Shown: in pieces, positions 34,238 through 42,037 of the stretch
How the letters are laid out: each line of letters begins with the position of its first letter
Position numbering within the stretch: the stretch's first letter is position 1
NCBI GenBank assembly: GCA_903909375.1
Contig: CAIVVM010000020.1
Span: 79,260-143,259 of the forward strand
DNA from: an uncultured Alphaproteobacteria bacterium
GTDB lineage: Bacteria; Pseudomonadota; Alphaproteobacteria; Caulobacterales; Caulobacteraceae
DNA: 64,000 nt
Reading direction: 5' to 3'
Translations under genes and position numbers: made by a program
The notes under the pieces: generated by a model
Told to the model about the DNA's origin: nothing
Seen by the model: only the letters and a program-made list of their open reading frames with translations
Databases searched by the model: none

Positions 34238-34983
34238 GTCGCCAGGAGCTCGTCCACCCTGCGGATGTCCATGACCTCCGACGCAATTCCGCCGTCCAGC
34301 CGCATTACCTTGTTGCAGTAGAGCTTGAGCAGCGGCGCCTCGTGGGTGGCCAGCACCAGGATGCCCGCCCGCTCCACCAGCTTCAGCAGCCGCTTGTGCG
34401 CCAGCTTCTGGAATTCGGCGTCCCCGACGGCGATCCACTCGTCCATCAGCAGCACATCGCAGTCCACCGCCGTGGCGGCGGCAAAGGCCAGACGGCCCTG
34501 CATGCCCGCCGAATAGGTCTTTACCGGCATCGCCAGGAACGGTCCGAGACCGGTGAACGCGGCGATCTCGTCCATCCGCTCATCGATTTCCTTCGCCGTC
34601 AGCCCTGCAATGCGGCCGCGCAGCCGGATGTTCTCATAGCCAGTCGCCGAGGGGTCGATGCCCAGCCCCAGATCCAGCAGGGCCGCGATCCGCCCCTGCA
34701 CCTCGATCACGCCTTCATCCGGCTCATAGGCGCCGGACAGGGCGCGCAGCAGGGTGGTCTTGCCCGAGCCGTTGTGACCGATCAGACCGAGCCGGTCGCC
34801 AGCCTCCAGCTTCAGGCTGACGCTCTGCAGGGCGGTGACGTCGGTGACGCCGGAGTGGCGGCCCAGTCGCCCGCCCACGGCCGCCCGCGCCAGCGCCTTC
34901 TTCAGCGACTTGGCGTCGACGCCATAGACCGGAAACCTGAGCGTCAGGTCCGTACAGGTGATGGAGACGGGGGGCGGCTTCAT
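34234..34983 (-). CDS. O-antigen export ABC transporter ATP-binding protein (Wzt-like)
   Basis: 249 residues from the ATG at 34983 (MKPPPVS), which overlaps the stop of the permease upstream (ATGA). The start segment TLRFPVYGVDAKSLKKALAR is typical of Wzt/KpsT-type ATPases. Walker A is IGHNGSGKTTLLRALSG, the signature is TYSAGMQGRLAFAAA, and Walker B is VLLMDEWIAVGDAEF, with the Asp-Glu-Trp form common to polysaccharide exporters. There is no extra C-terminal carbohydrate-binding domain, so chain termination is not encoded here. It drives export of a lipid-linked O-polysaccharide or capsule. Confidence 0.92.
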   Translation of the reverse strand: MKPPPVSITCTDLTLRFPVYGVDAKSLKKALARAAVGGRLGRHSGVTDVTALQSVSLKLEAGDRLGLIGHNGSGKTTLLRALSGAYEPDEGVIEVQGRIAALLDLGLGIDPSATGYENIRLRGRIAGLTAKEIDERMDEIAAFTGLGPFLAMPVKTYSAGMQGRLAFAAATAVDCDVLLMDEWIAVGDAEFQKLAHKRLLKLVERAGILVLATHEAPLLKLYCNKVMRLDGGIASEVMDIRRVDELLAT

Positions 34984-35813
34984 AGGTAGTGCACAATCCG
35001 GCGGCGCGTCCGGGCGAAGATCAGGAAGGTGACGAGCCAACCTGCCACCGCCATGCCGACCAGAAACAGATAGGTTCCAGGCGCGACGGGCGTACCCAGT
35101 AACGGGGCGCGTACCGCCTCCAGCAGGTGGTAGAACGGGTTAAGGTCCAGGAACGCCTGATAGTCCTTCAGCCGCCCCGGTTTCCAGAACACCGGGCTCA
35201 TAAACAGGGCGAACTGCATCACCGACATCACGATCTGAGGGATATCGCGGAACCGCGCCGAGGCAATCCCCACCAACAGCGACAACCAGCTGGCGTTCGC
35301 CACCATCAGCACCAGCCCCAGCAGCGCCATGGGCGCATCGGCGGTCCGCCAATAGCCGTAGAAGATCAGCACCCCCACCACGATCACCAGATGGTGCGCC
35401 AGGTTGATCAGGTTGCGAAACACCGTTCGCCAGACAAAGGTCAGCATCGGAAGGCTGGTCTGGGAAAGAATCCCCGCCGCCTGCACAAAGGTGTCGCAGC
35501 CCTCGTTGATCGTGCCGGTCATCACCGCGAAAAACACGATCCCCAGCGCCACATAGGGCAGGAAGATGTGCAGTTCGATGGCGAAGAGGTTTGCGTAGAG
35601 AAACCCGATCCCCAGGGTCATCAGACCCATCGACAGCGTGATCCAGAACGGCCCCAGGATCGACCCGCGATAGCGCGAAGACACATCATGCCAGGCCAGC
35701 GACCAGGCCAGCCCGAGTCGTCCGAACGAATTGCGCAGGTCCCGCCCGGCCATCTGTAGCTGGAACAGCGTCCCGCGCTGTCCAGTCCGCAGCATATGGG
35801 TGGCGGTATCCAT
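34980..35813 (-). CDS. O-antigen export ABC permease (Wzm-like)
   Basis: 277 residues from the ATG at 35813, preceded by GGAGAGG. Six predicted helices and the family segments LAWHDVSSRYRGSILGPFWI and YVALGIVFFAVMTGTINEGC, plus RFRDIPQIVMSVMQFALFMSPVFW, fit ABC-2 polysaccharide permeases such as Wzm or RfbA-type exporters. With the coupled ATPase it forms the inner-membrane pore for an O-antigen synthesised by an ABC-dependent route. In the 170 bases upstream lie 15-base inverted repeats. Confidence 0.92.
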   Translation of the reverse strand: MDTATHMLRTGQRGTLFQLQMAGRDLRNSFGRLGLAWSLAWHDVSSRYRGSILGPFWITLSMGLMTLGIGFLYANLFAIELHIFLPYVALGIVFFAVMTGTINEGCDTFVQAAGILSQTSLPMLTFVWRTVFRNLINLAHHLVIVVGVLIFYGYWRTADAPMALLGLVLMVANASWLSLLVGIASARFRDIPQIVMSVMQFALFMSPVFWKPGRLKDYQAFLDLNPFYHLLEAVRAPLLGTPVAPGTYLFLVGMAVAGWLVTFLIFARTRRRIVHYL

Positions 35814-35885
35814 GGCCTCTCCCGAGCGAAGGGCCGGAGGTAACAGGCGGGGTGGAGGGGCGCAAGGATGCGGGGGCGGTCCTGG

Positions 35886-35966
35886 CAACGGTGACAATGC
35901 CTGTAACCGGGCGGCGCTCGCGTCGGATCATGACCCGCTGGCGAACTGAATGCATTGTCACCGTTG
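35886..35966. repeat. 15-base perfect inverted repeats, 81-base element
   Basis: CAACGGTGACAATGC at 35886-35900 is repeated as its exact reverse complement at 35952-35966, with 51 bases between. The element lies between the stop of the DUF883-like gene (35985) and the start of the wzm-like gene (35813), both on the minus strand. It may be a pair of operator sites in opposite orientation, a long stem-loop, or the ends of a tiny mobile cassette. No T-run follows on either strand. Confidence 0.55.
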
Positions 35967-35984
35967 TTCCGAACCGGCAACGCC

Positions 35985-36296
35985 CTAGTCTGTGGTCTTC
36001 CGACGCGTTGAAGCCAGCAGGCCGATCAGCGCCGCTGCCGCCGTGAGCAGGGCCGCGGTCGAGGCGATGGGATGGGCCTTGACCTCGGCCACCGCCTTGC
36101 GAGCGACCGCCTTGGCAGGCTCCGGTGTGTTATTCCCGATCATCGTGGCGGCATCGCGCAATGCCTTGGCCGCAGAGGCGACGGCGTGTTCGGCGTCGTC
36201 GGTGAGCCCGTCTGCGGCCTTGTGAAGCGCCTTGGCGAGATCCTCGAGGGAGTCTTCAGCATTGTGCTTGATTTCGCGGATCAGTGACTTGGACAT
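35985..36296 (-). CDS. DUF883/ElaB-YqjD-like small membrane-anchored protein
   Basis: 103 residues from the ATG at 36296 with a GGAGACC ribosome site. The first 60 residues are a charged amphipathic helix with many Ala, Lys and Asp (AEDSLEDLAKALHKAADGLT). Then VKAHPIASTAALLTAAAALI gives one C-terminal transmembrane helix ending in a basic RRKTTD tail. This is the plan of DUF883 proteins, which in E. coli associate with ribosomes at the inner membrane in stationary phase. The much longer open frame on this strand that runs to 37574 is a shadow of the gene opposite. Confidence 0.85.
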   Translation of the reverse strand: MSKSLIREIKHNAEDSLEDLAKALHKAADGLTDDAEHAVASAAKALRDAATMIGNNTPEPAKAVARKAVAEVKAHPIASTAALLTAAAALIGLLASTRRKTTD

Positions 36297-36446
36297 GAGT
36301 TGGTCTCCGTTGGCTTTTGTGGCTCCAGCTGAGGGCAGGCGGCGGAGATCGGCATTGACGCGTATCAATCGTTGGCCCGTCGCCGCGACCCCAAACCCTC
36401 CGCATCGGCTTGGCGCCGCACCGGGGTTGGCTGTAAGCCGGTTATA

Positions 36447-37520
36447 GTGGCCAAAACCCCGACTCATACGTCCGCGACGCGACAGCCTGCCCAGCCAGGT
36501 CTGGCCTATGCGTCGCAGTCGCTCAGCCTTGAGGGCTCGGGCGTCTGGCTGATCGTGCCTTGCTACAAGGTGGGTGAGCGCGTCCTGCGGGTACTTGCGA
36601 AGACGCCAACCTGGATCGAGGGCGTCGTCTGTGTGGATGACGCCTGTCCCGACGCCACCGGCGACCTGATCGAGGCTCGAAACACCGATCCCCGCGTCGT
36701 GGTGGTTCGCCTGGCACAGAACCAGGGGGTCGGCGGCGCCACGCTGGCCGGCTACGCCGAGGCTGTCGCGCGGGGCGCCCGCGTGCTCGTCAAGGTCGAC
36801 GGCGACGACCAGATGGACCTGGCCTACGCGGCCCAGCTGGTGGCGCCCATCCTGCTGGGCGAGGCCGATTACACCAAGGGCAACCGCTTCACCTCGATAA
36901 GCCACCTGACCGCAATGCCGACCGTCAGGGTGCTTGGCAACGCCATGCTCAGTTTCGCCGCCAAGCTCTCCACCGGCTACTGGAACATCTTCGATCCCAC
37001 CAACGGCTACACGGCGCTGGAAGCCAATGTGGCCCGGCTGGTGTTGGAAAAGGAGGTGTCGCGCCGGTTCTTCTTCGAGACCGACCTTCTGTATCATCTG
37101 GGCACGCTGCGTGCGGTCGTCCGCGATGTCCCGATGCCGGCGCGCTATGCTGACGAGATTTCCAACATCCGGATCAGGCAGATCGTTGGCCCGTTCGCAC
37201 TCCAGCACGCGCGGAACTTCGCCCGGCGGGTGGTGGGTCAGTATTTCGTGCGCGACTTCAACGCCGCCACGCTGGAACTGGTGTTCGGCCTGATGTCCAG
37301 CCTGTTCGGGGTGGCCTATGCGCTGAGCTATCTCGCCAACCGGACGCCGGGTCAGGCCGCGTCGGCCGGTGTGGTCATGCTGGCCGCCCTTCCGGTGATT
37401 CTGGGCGCCCAGTTTCTGCTTCAGGCGATGAACTTTGATGTCCTGAACGCCCCCAGCCGCCCGATCCATCCCTATCTCGCCGTCCTGCGTGATCTTGCGA
37501 CCGAGGATGAGCCCCGATGA
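36447..37520 (+). CDS. GT2-family glycosyltransferase with C-terminal membrane helices
   Basis: About 357 residues if the GTG at 36447 is used; no ribosome site settles the start, and a TTG at 36372 is the other option. WLIVPCYKVGERV, VVCVDDACPDATGDLI and VKVDGDDQMD are the GT2 acceptor and metal motifs. YTKGNRFTSISHL, then NIFDPTNGYTALE follow, which fits dolichyl-phosphate-sugar-type or polyprenol-linked GT2s. The C-terminus has two transmembrane helices (about 275-330). It overlaps the next gene (ATGA), a polytopic protein, which suggests the GT2 builds a polyprenyl-phosphate sugar for it. Confidence 0.85.
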   Translation: MAKTPTHTSATRQPAQPGLAYASQSLSLEGSGVWLIVPCYKVGERVLRVLAKTPTWIEGVVCVDDACPDATGDLIEARNTDPRVVVVRLAQNQGVGGATLAGYAEAVARGARVLVKVDGDDQMDLAYAAQLVAPILLGEADYTKGNRFTSISHLTAMPTVRVLGNAMLSFAAKLSTGYWNIFDPTNGYTALEANVARLVLEKEVSRRFFFETDLLYHLGTLRAVVRDVPMPARYADEISNIRIRQIVGPFALQHARNFARRVVGQYFVRDFNAATLELVFGLMSSLFGVAYALSYLANRTPGQAASAGVVMLAALPVILGAQFLLQAMNFDVLNAPSRPIHPYLAVLRDLATEDEPR

Positions 37521-38881
37521 CGGCCCGGGGCGCCCCCGCGCGCTGGGCCCTGCGGCTGGTGCTGGCGTCCGCACTCATCGCAATGCTGGTGCTGAACTGG
37601 CCCGGACATATGTCCGTCGACTCGGTGCTGGCCCTGCATGAGGGACGCTTCCAGGTGCGCGAAACCTGGAACCCCGCCATCTTCGGCTGGCTGCTGGGCG
37701 TTCTGGACGGCCTGCATCCCGGCGGCTCGCTGGCGACCGTGCTCAGTGGCGTGCTGCTCTTTGGCTCGTGGATGCTGCTGCCGTCGCTCAGGCCACGCAC
37801 CACCTGGCTGGCCCCGGTTCTTGCTCTGGCGGTGATCGTCCTGCCGCAGGTGCTGATCTATCCGGGCATCGTCTGGAAGGACGTCTGGTTTGCGGTGGCG
37901 ACGCTAGCCGGTTTCGTGACGCTGGCCTTCAGCATCCGCGATCCTCAGCACAAGGTTCCCTGGGTTGGTCTGGCGATCGCGGCGCTTCTCTTCGCGGTCG
38001 CAGGCTTGCTCCGCCAGAATGGTCTGATCTTCGCCTTGCCGGCGGCACTGGCGCTGGCCTGGGCGCGATCCCGCTTTGGCTGGGGGTCGGGCGCGCGCCT
38101 TGCGCTGGGCTGGCTGGTCTCCGTGCTTGTGCTGGCGCTGATCCTGAGCGCCACCGCCCGCCCACAGGGTGTCGGCGCGCCGGACGACGCGGGCGGCAAG
38201 GGTGTGCGACTTCTCCAGAGCTACGACCTGGCCGCCGCAGCTGCAATCAGCCCGAACCGGCCCACGCCCAGGATCGACGCTGTCGCGCCTGATGTCGGAG
38301 CCTACCTTCGCGCCAACGCAGACCGGCTCTATTCGCCTGAGCGGGTGGATGTGCTGACGGCCGACGCCTGGCTGGGCCAGAATTTGCCGCGTGTGCCACG
38401 AGAGGTCGTCCAGGCCGAGTGGCTGGACCTGATCACCAGCGATACAGGCGTCTATCTGCAGGGTCGCCTGCTGGCGTTCCAGCAAGTGATGACAACGCCC
38501 GCGATAATGCGTTGCCTTCCGGTCCACGTCGGGATTACCGGCCCGGCCCGGGCGCTGGGCGAACTGGGTATTCCCGGCCGGGCCGACGCCCACGACGGGC
38601 GCATCTACAACTACGCCACCTGGTACTTCGACACCCCGGCGATGTCACATCTCGTCTACGCCGGGATCGCGTTCATCGTCTTCGTCTGGCTTATGGTCCG
38701 GCGAGATCCGGCGGACCTGGTGATCGCCGCGATGATGGCTGGCGCGCTGGGCTTTGCGGCCAGCTTCTTCGCGATCTCCATCGCCTGCGACTATCGGTAC
38801 CTCTATGTGCTCGATCTGGCGGCGATCACGGGCGCACTCTACCTGGCCATTGATCCTGCGTTGCGCCGCCAGAGATCGTAG
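37517..38881 (+). CDS. Polytopic membrane protein, GT-C-like
   Basis: 454 residues with about 10-11 predicted helices and an ATGA overlap with the GT2 gene. The first periplasmic loop reads NWPGHMSVDSVLALHEGRFQ with an Asp after the first helix, as in GT-C glycosyltransferases. A large loop of about 130 residues (about 220-350) precedes two or three final helices. I recognise no named family. A role as the periplasmic sugar transferase that uses the lipid-linked product of the coupled GT2 is a reasonable inference. Confidence 0.75.
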   Translation: MTARGAPARWALRLVLASALIAMLVLNWPGHMSVDSVLALHEGRFQVRETWNPAIFGWLLGVLDGLHPGGSLATVLSGVLLFGSWMLLPSLRPRTTWLAPVLALAVIVLPQVLIYPGIVWKDVWFAVATLAGFVTLAFSIRDPQHKVPWVGLAIAALLFAVAGLLRQNGLIFALPAALALAWARSRFGWGSGARLALGWLVSVLVLALILSATARPQGVGAPDDAGGKGVRLLQSYDLAAAAAISPNRPTPRIDAVAPDVGAYLRANADRLYSPERVDVLTADAWLGQNLPRVPREVVQAEWLDLITSDTGVYLQGRLLAFQQVMTTPAIMRCLPVHVGITGPARALGELGIPGRADAHDGRIYNYATWYFDTPAMSHLVYAGIAFIVFVWLMVRRDPADLVIAAMMAGALGFAASFFAISIACDYRYLYVLDLAAITGALYLAIDPALRRQRS

Positions 38882-38887
38882 GCGCGT

Positions 38888-39991
38888 CTATTCGATAGCC
38901 AGAGCCGCATCCATCTGGGCGTCCAGCTGGGACAGCAGGGTGAGGGCGTCCTGCAGTTGCGCCTGATCGGCCCGCCAGCCAGCCTCCAGCCTTTCAATGT
39001 CGGCGCGTAGCTCGGCCTGAAACGCAGTTGCGCCTTCGAGCTGTTGCCGGGTCGCCAGCAGGTCTGCCCGTGTCGCCGCCAGGTCCCGCGCCGCGGGCGA
39101 CACAAGCATGCCGAACTCCCGGTTACGGCGCTCCAGCTCCGCAGCTGCTGCTTCCAGCACAGCGCGATCCGGCGATGCGCCGGCGGCTGCGGCCTCGAAC
39201 CAGCCCAGGACGTCTGCGGCCAGCCGCCCGGCCCAGCCCAGCGCCTCAAGCCCGCCCGCGGTGGTGTTGTGCCGCAGGTCCGGGGTCAGGAAGGTGTCGA
39301 TCTTGCGGGCTGCAGCCTCGGTCAGCCCTGGCAGGGACGCCCCATGCGCCACCTCGATCCGCGCCGCTTCCTTCCGCCAATCGGCCAGCAACGCGTCATA
39401 ACCGGTGAAGGCGCGTGGCAGGTCGCGGGTATAGGCCTCCGCAGCCAGCATATAGGCGCTCCAGACCAGCACGGACTTCTCAAGCGCGAACCCGTCGCGC
39501 CGCTCCAGCGAGCCGGCCACATCCAGCGGATGACGCACCGGGATCACGCACCGCACAGCAATCTGGCGCTCCGCCAGCACCGCCCGCCACATGGGCAAGA
39601 GCACGGTTGCGCGCGGATCCTTCATCAGGGGCCAGGTCGTCCTGCGAAACTCGCCGTCGAACAGCTGGCCCGCCCGCATCTGCCAATCGGCCTCGATCGC
39701 CGGGGGCAACGGCCGATAGGGATAGGCAAACACATCGTCCCAGGCCGAGCCGGCGGCGCGCAGTCGCTCATCGTTGAAGATCGCGATCTTCCAGGGCTCG
39801 AAGTAGCCCTTCTGATTGTGCTCATCGCCCGGCATCACATTGGCCGGCAGCGACGCCCCGGCCAGCGCCAGCAACTGGGTCACCGCCGAGGTGCCCGAAC
39901 GATGCATGCCAAGCACCAGATAGGCCACGCGCGGGCGCGGTGTCCTGACCGGTCTGGGCGTCGGCTTTGAGGGTGCGGGTGCGCGGCTCAT
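38888..39991 (-). CDS. Sulfotransferase family protein with C-terminal coiled coil
   Basis: 367 residues from the ATG at 39991; a TTG at 40060 is possible. YLVLGMHRSGTSAVTQLLAL near the N-terminus is the 5'-phosphosulfate-binding loop of PAPS-dependent sulfotransferases, and CVIPVRHPLDVAGSLERRDG is the 3'-phosphate region. The last 100 residues (about 265-365) are a heptad-rich coiled coil (RRNREFGMLVSPAARDLAAT, then QLEGATAFQAELRADIERLE), which could dock it on a glycosyltransferase complex. It is divergent from the repeat-containing glycosyltransferase operon, 105 bases away. Sulfation of a glycan is inferred. Confidence 0.85.
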   Translation of the reverse strand: MSRAPAPSKPTPRPVRTPRPRVAYLVLGMHRSGTSAVTQLLALAGASLPANVMPGDEHNQKGYFEPWKIAIFNDERLRAAGSAWDDVFAYPYRPLPPAIEADWQMRAGQLFDGEFRRTTWPLMKDPRATVLLPMWRAVLAERQIAVRCVIPVRHPLDVAGSLERRDGFALEKSVLVWSAYMLAAEAYTRDLPRAFTGYDALLADWRKEAARIEVAHGASLPGLTEAAARKIDTFLTPDLRHNTTAGGLEALGWAGRLAADVLGWFEAAAAGASPDRAVLEAAAAELERRNREFGMLVSPAARDLAATRADLLATRQQLEGATAFQAELRADIERLEAGWRADQAQLQDALTLLSQLDAQMDAALAIE

Positions 39992-40096
39992 CCTGATGCT
40001 GGTGGTACGGTTCAGGCGCGGCCGCCGCAAGCGGTTGATCGCGCCGGGCAACTGTTGCAAACCAGCAGGGCTGCCCCGAACAGGAACCGTGTCGCC

Positions 40097-42037
40097 ATGG
40101 CCGCCCCGGCCCGAGCTCTCTCACGACCGAGCGCCGAGGACCTCCATCGGGTGATCGCCAGCGTTTTCGACGAGGCGTTCTATCGGGCGGTTTACGACGA
40201 CTTGCCGGCCGAAATTGATGCGCTTTGGCACTACCGCGTCCAGGGATGGCGTGAAGGCCGTGACCCGGCCCCGTGGTTCTCCACGCGCAGCTATACTGTC
40301 GAGAACCCCGACGTTAAGCGGCTGCGCCTCGAGCCGCTGTTTCATTATCTCACTCGAGGCCGCGATGAGGGCCGGGAGGTCGCACCTTCCAGCAATGCGC
40401 GCGCCTACTATGCCGCCGTCGCCTGGTCGCCGCAGACCTGGCGACCGCTGTCCTTTGGCCCCGCCTCCGAATCGCGGGCAGGCGCCATTTCCGAGGCCGA
40501 ATCAGACGCGGCCATTGCCCGGGAGTTCGACGCCGCCTTCTACCTTGCGGCCAATCCGGACGTGGCCGCCTCCGGGATGGATCCCCTCGTGCATTTCCGC
40601 CGCACAGGCTGGCTTGAGGATCGCGACCCGACGCCTGGCTTCTCGGTCCGCGACTATCTGGACGCCTATCCGGACATAGCCGTCAGCGGCCTCAACCCGT
40701 TTGCGCACTATGTCATCGCCGGGCGCGCCGAAGGCCGGGCCGCGCGGCATGACCTGGGGCCCGAGTTTGACGTCATCTCGCGACTGCGCCCGGTCGCGGA
40801 CCGGATCGACCGCGCCGTGCGGGTCGGCGCCAATCTTTCGACTGATCCCGCAGAACGCCTGATTGCCGCCCTGATGGCTCTGCGGCCGGACCTGCACATC
40901 ACCTTCAGCCACGACAACTACGTCGAACATTCCGGCGGCCTGCAGCTCTGTGTCCGACGCGAGAGTGTGCGGTTTGCGCAGTTGGGACGGGACCATATGC
41001 ATCTCTATCCCGCCGCGTGGTGGCCCACTGTGCGTCGGGATGATGAGCCGGGGCCTCTGGGTGTCATGTTGAACGGCGTGAACCTGGGCGTGTTCGAGCC
41101 ACACGCGATTCGTATGGCTCTGGGGAGGCTGCCGCCCGGCGGCCGTCGTTCCTTTGCGATCCACAGCCTGCTGGGCCACGCGCCCGATGAAACGGCTGAC
41201 ATCCTCGAGGCCGCCGGGTTGCGCGAAGGATTCTTCTGGCTCCACGACTTCGCCAGTCTCTGCGCGGGTTTTCACCTCCAGCGAAACGATGTGACGGACT
41301 GCGGCGCTCCGGCTACCGACAGCGCGGCCTGCGGCGTTTGCCTTTATGGCGACCACCGCGCACGCCATACCGAGGCGCACCGGCGACTTTTCGAGCGCCT
41401 CTCGCTGACGGTCGCGGCGCCTTCACAGAACACGCTCGACTTCTGGCGCACCCGGACCGGGATCACGCCGCCGCGCGCCGTGGTTCTGCCCCTGGCGCGT
41501 CTGGTGTCGGCAGGTCCCGCGCCGGCGGCTTCGGGGGCCAGGCCCCTGCGCGTCGCCTTTGTCGGCATGCCCGTGCCTTTGAAGGGCTGGCCGGTGTTCA
41601 GCGCCCTGGCTCGTTCCTTCGCTACGGACCCGCGGTATGCGTTTCTTCACCTCGGCGGACGCCCGGATCCTGCGACGCCTGCGACCTTTCACCGCGTCAT
41701 GGCGACGATGGAACGACCCCAGGCCATGCAGGACGCCGTGGAAGCGCTCGAGATCGACGTGGCTCTGATCTGGCCGGCCTGCCGCGAGACCTTCTCCTTC
41801 ACCGCCTACGAGGCGGCAGCCGGCGGCGCCATGGTCGTGACCGGCCCGGACAGCGGCAACGTCGCGGCCTTTGCCGCGCAGCGAGGTCGGGGTCTGGTGC
41901 TGGACGGAGAGGCGGCATTGAGCCATGCGTTCAGTACCGGTGAAATCCTGTCTCTCCATCGCCACCGGCGCAAACCCCGGCGCTATCGCCTCGCCTATAG
42001 CGGCATGACCGGTGACCTGGTCGGAGCGGGCTCATGA
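40097..42037 (+). CDS. Glycosyltransferase with N-terminal FDxxYYL-type repeats (paralog 1)
   Basis: 646 residues from the ATG at 40097. Residues about 24-215 hold four copies of a repeat of about 38 residues in two pairs, for example FDAAFYLAANPDVAASGMDP followed by LVHFRRTGWLEDRDPTPGFS. A conserved linker domain (about 262-430) has DLHITFSHDNYVEHSGGLQL, FAIHSLLGHAPDETADILEA, and WLHDFASLCAGFH. A Cys402-x9-Cys412-x2-Cys415 cluster lies in DCGAPATDSAACGVCLYG. The GT4 donor domain follows (VAFVGMPVPLKGWPVFSALA, then ACRETFSFTAYEAAAGGAMV with the E-x7-E pair). Its tandem neighbour is a clear paralog. It ends in an ATGA overlap with that gene. Confidence 0.88.
   Translation: MAAPARALSRPSAEDLHRVIASVFDEAFYRAVYDDLPAEIDALWHYRVQGWREGRDPAPWFSTRSYTVENPDVKRLRLEPLFHYLTRGRDEGREVAPSSNARAYYAAVAWSPQTWRPLSFGPASESRAGAISEAESDAAIAREFDAAFYLAANPDVAASGMDPLVHFRRTGWLEDRDPTPGFSVRDYLDAYPDIAVSGLNPFAHYVIAGRAEGRAARHDLGPEFDVISRLRPVADRIDRAVRVGANLSTDPAERLIAALMALRPDLHITFSHDNYVEHSGGLQLCVRRESVRFAQLGRDHMHLYPAAWWPTVRRDDEPGPLGVMLNGVNLGVFEPHAIRMALGRLPPGGRRSFAIHSLLGHAPDETADILEAAGLREGFFWLHDFASLCAGFHLQRNDVTDCGAPATDSAACGVCLYGDHRARHTEAHRRLFERLSLTVAAPSQNTLDFWRTRTGITPPRAVVLPLARLVSAGPAPAASGARPLRVAFVGMPVPLKGWPVFSALARSFATDPRYAFLHLGGRPDPATPATFHRVMATMERPQAMQDAVEALEIDVALIWPACRETFSFTAYEAAAGGAMVVTGPDSGNVAAFAAQRGRGLVLDGEAALSHAFSTGEILSLHRHRRKPRRYRLAYSGMTGDLVGAGS

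Noticed and set aside
35985..37574. A 529-residue open frame on the minus strand that covers the DUF883-like gene and the GT2 on the other strand
   Set aside because: Only the last 103 residues match a real protein and have a ribosome site. The rest is the complement of a clear GT2 gene.
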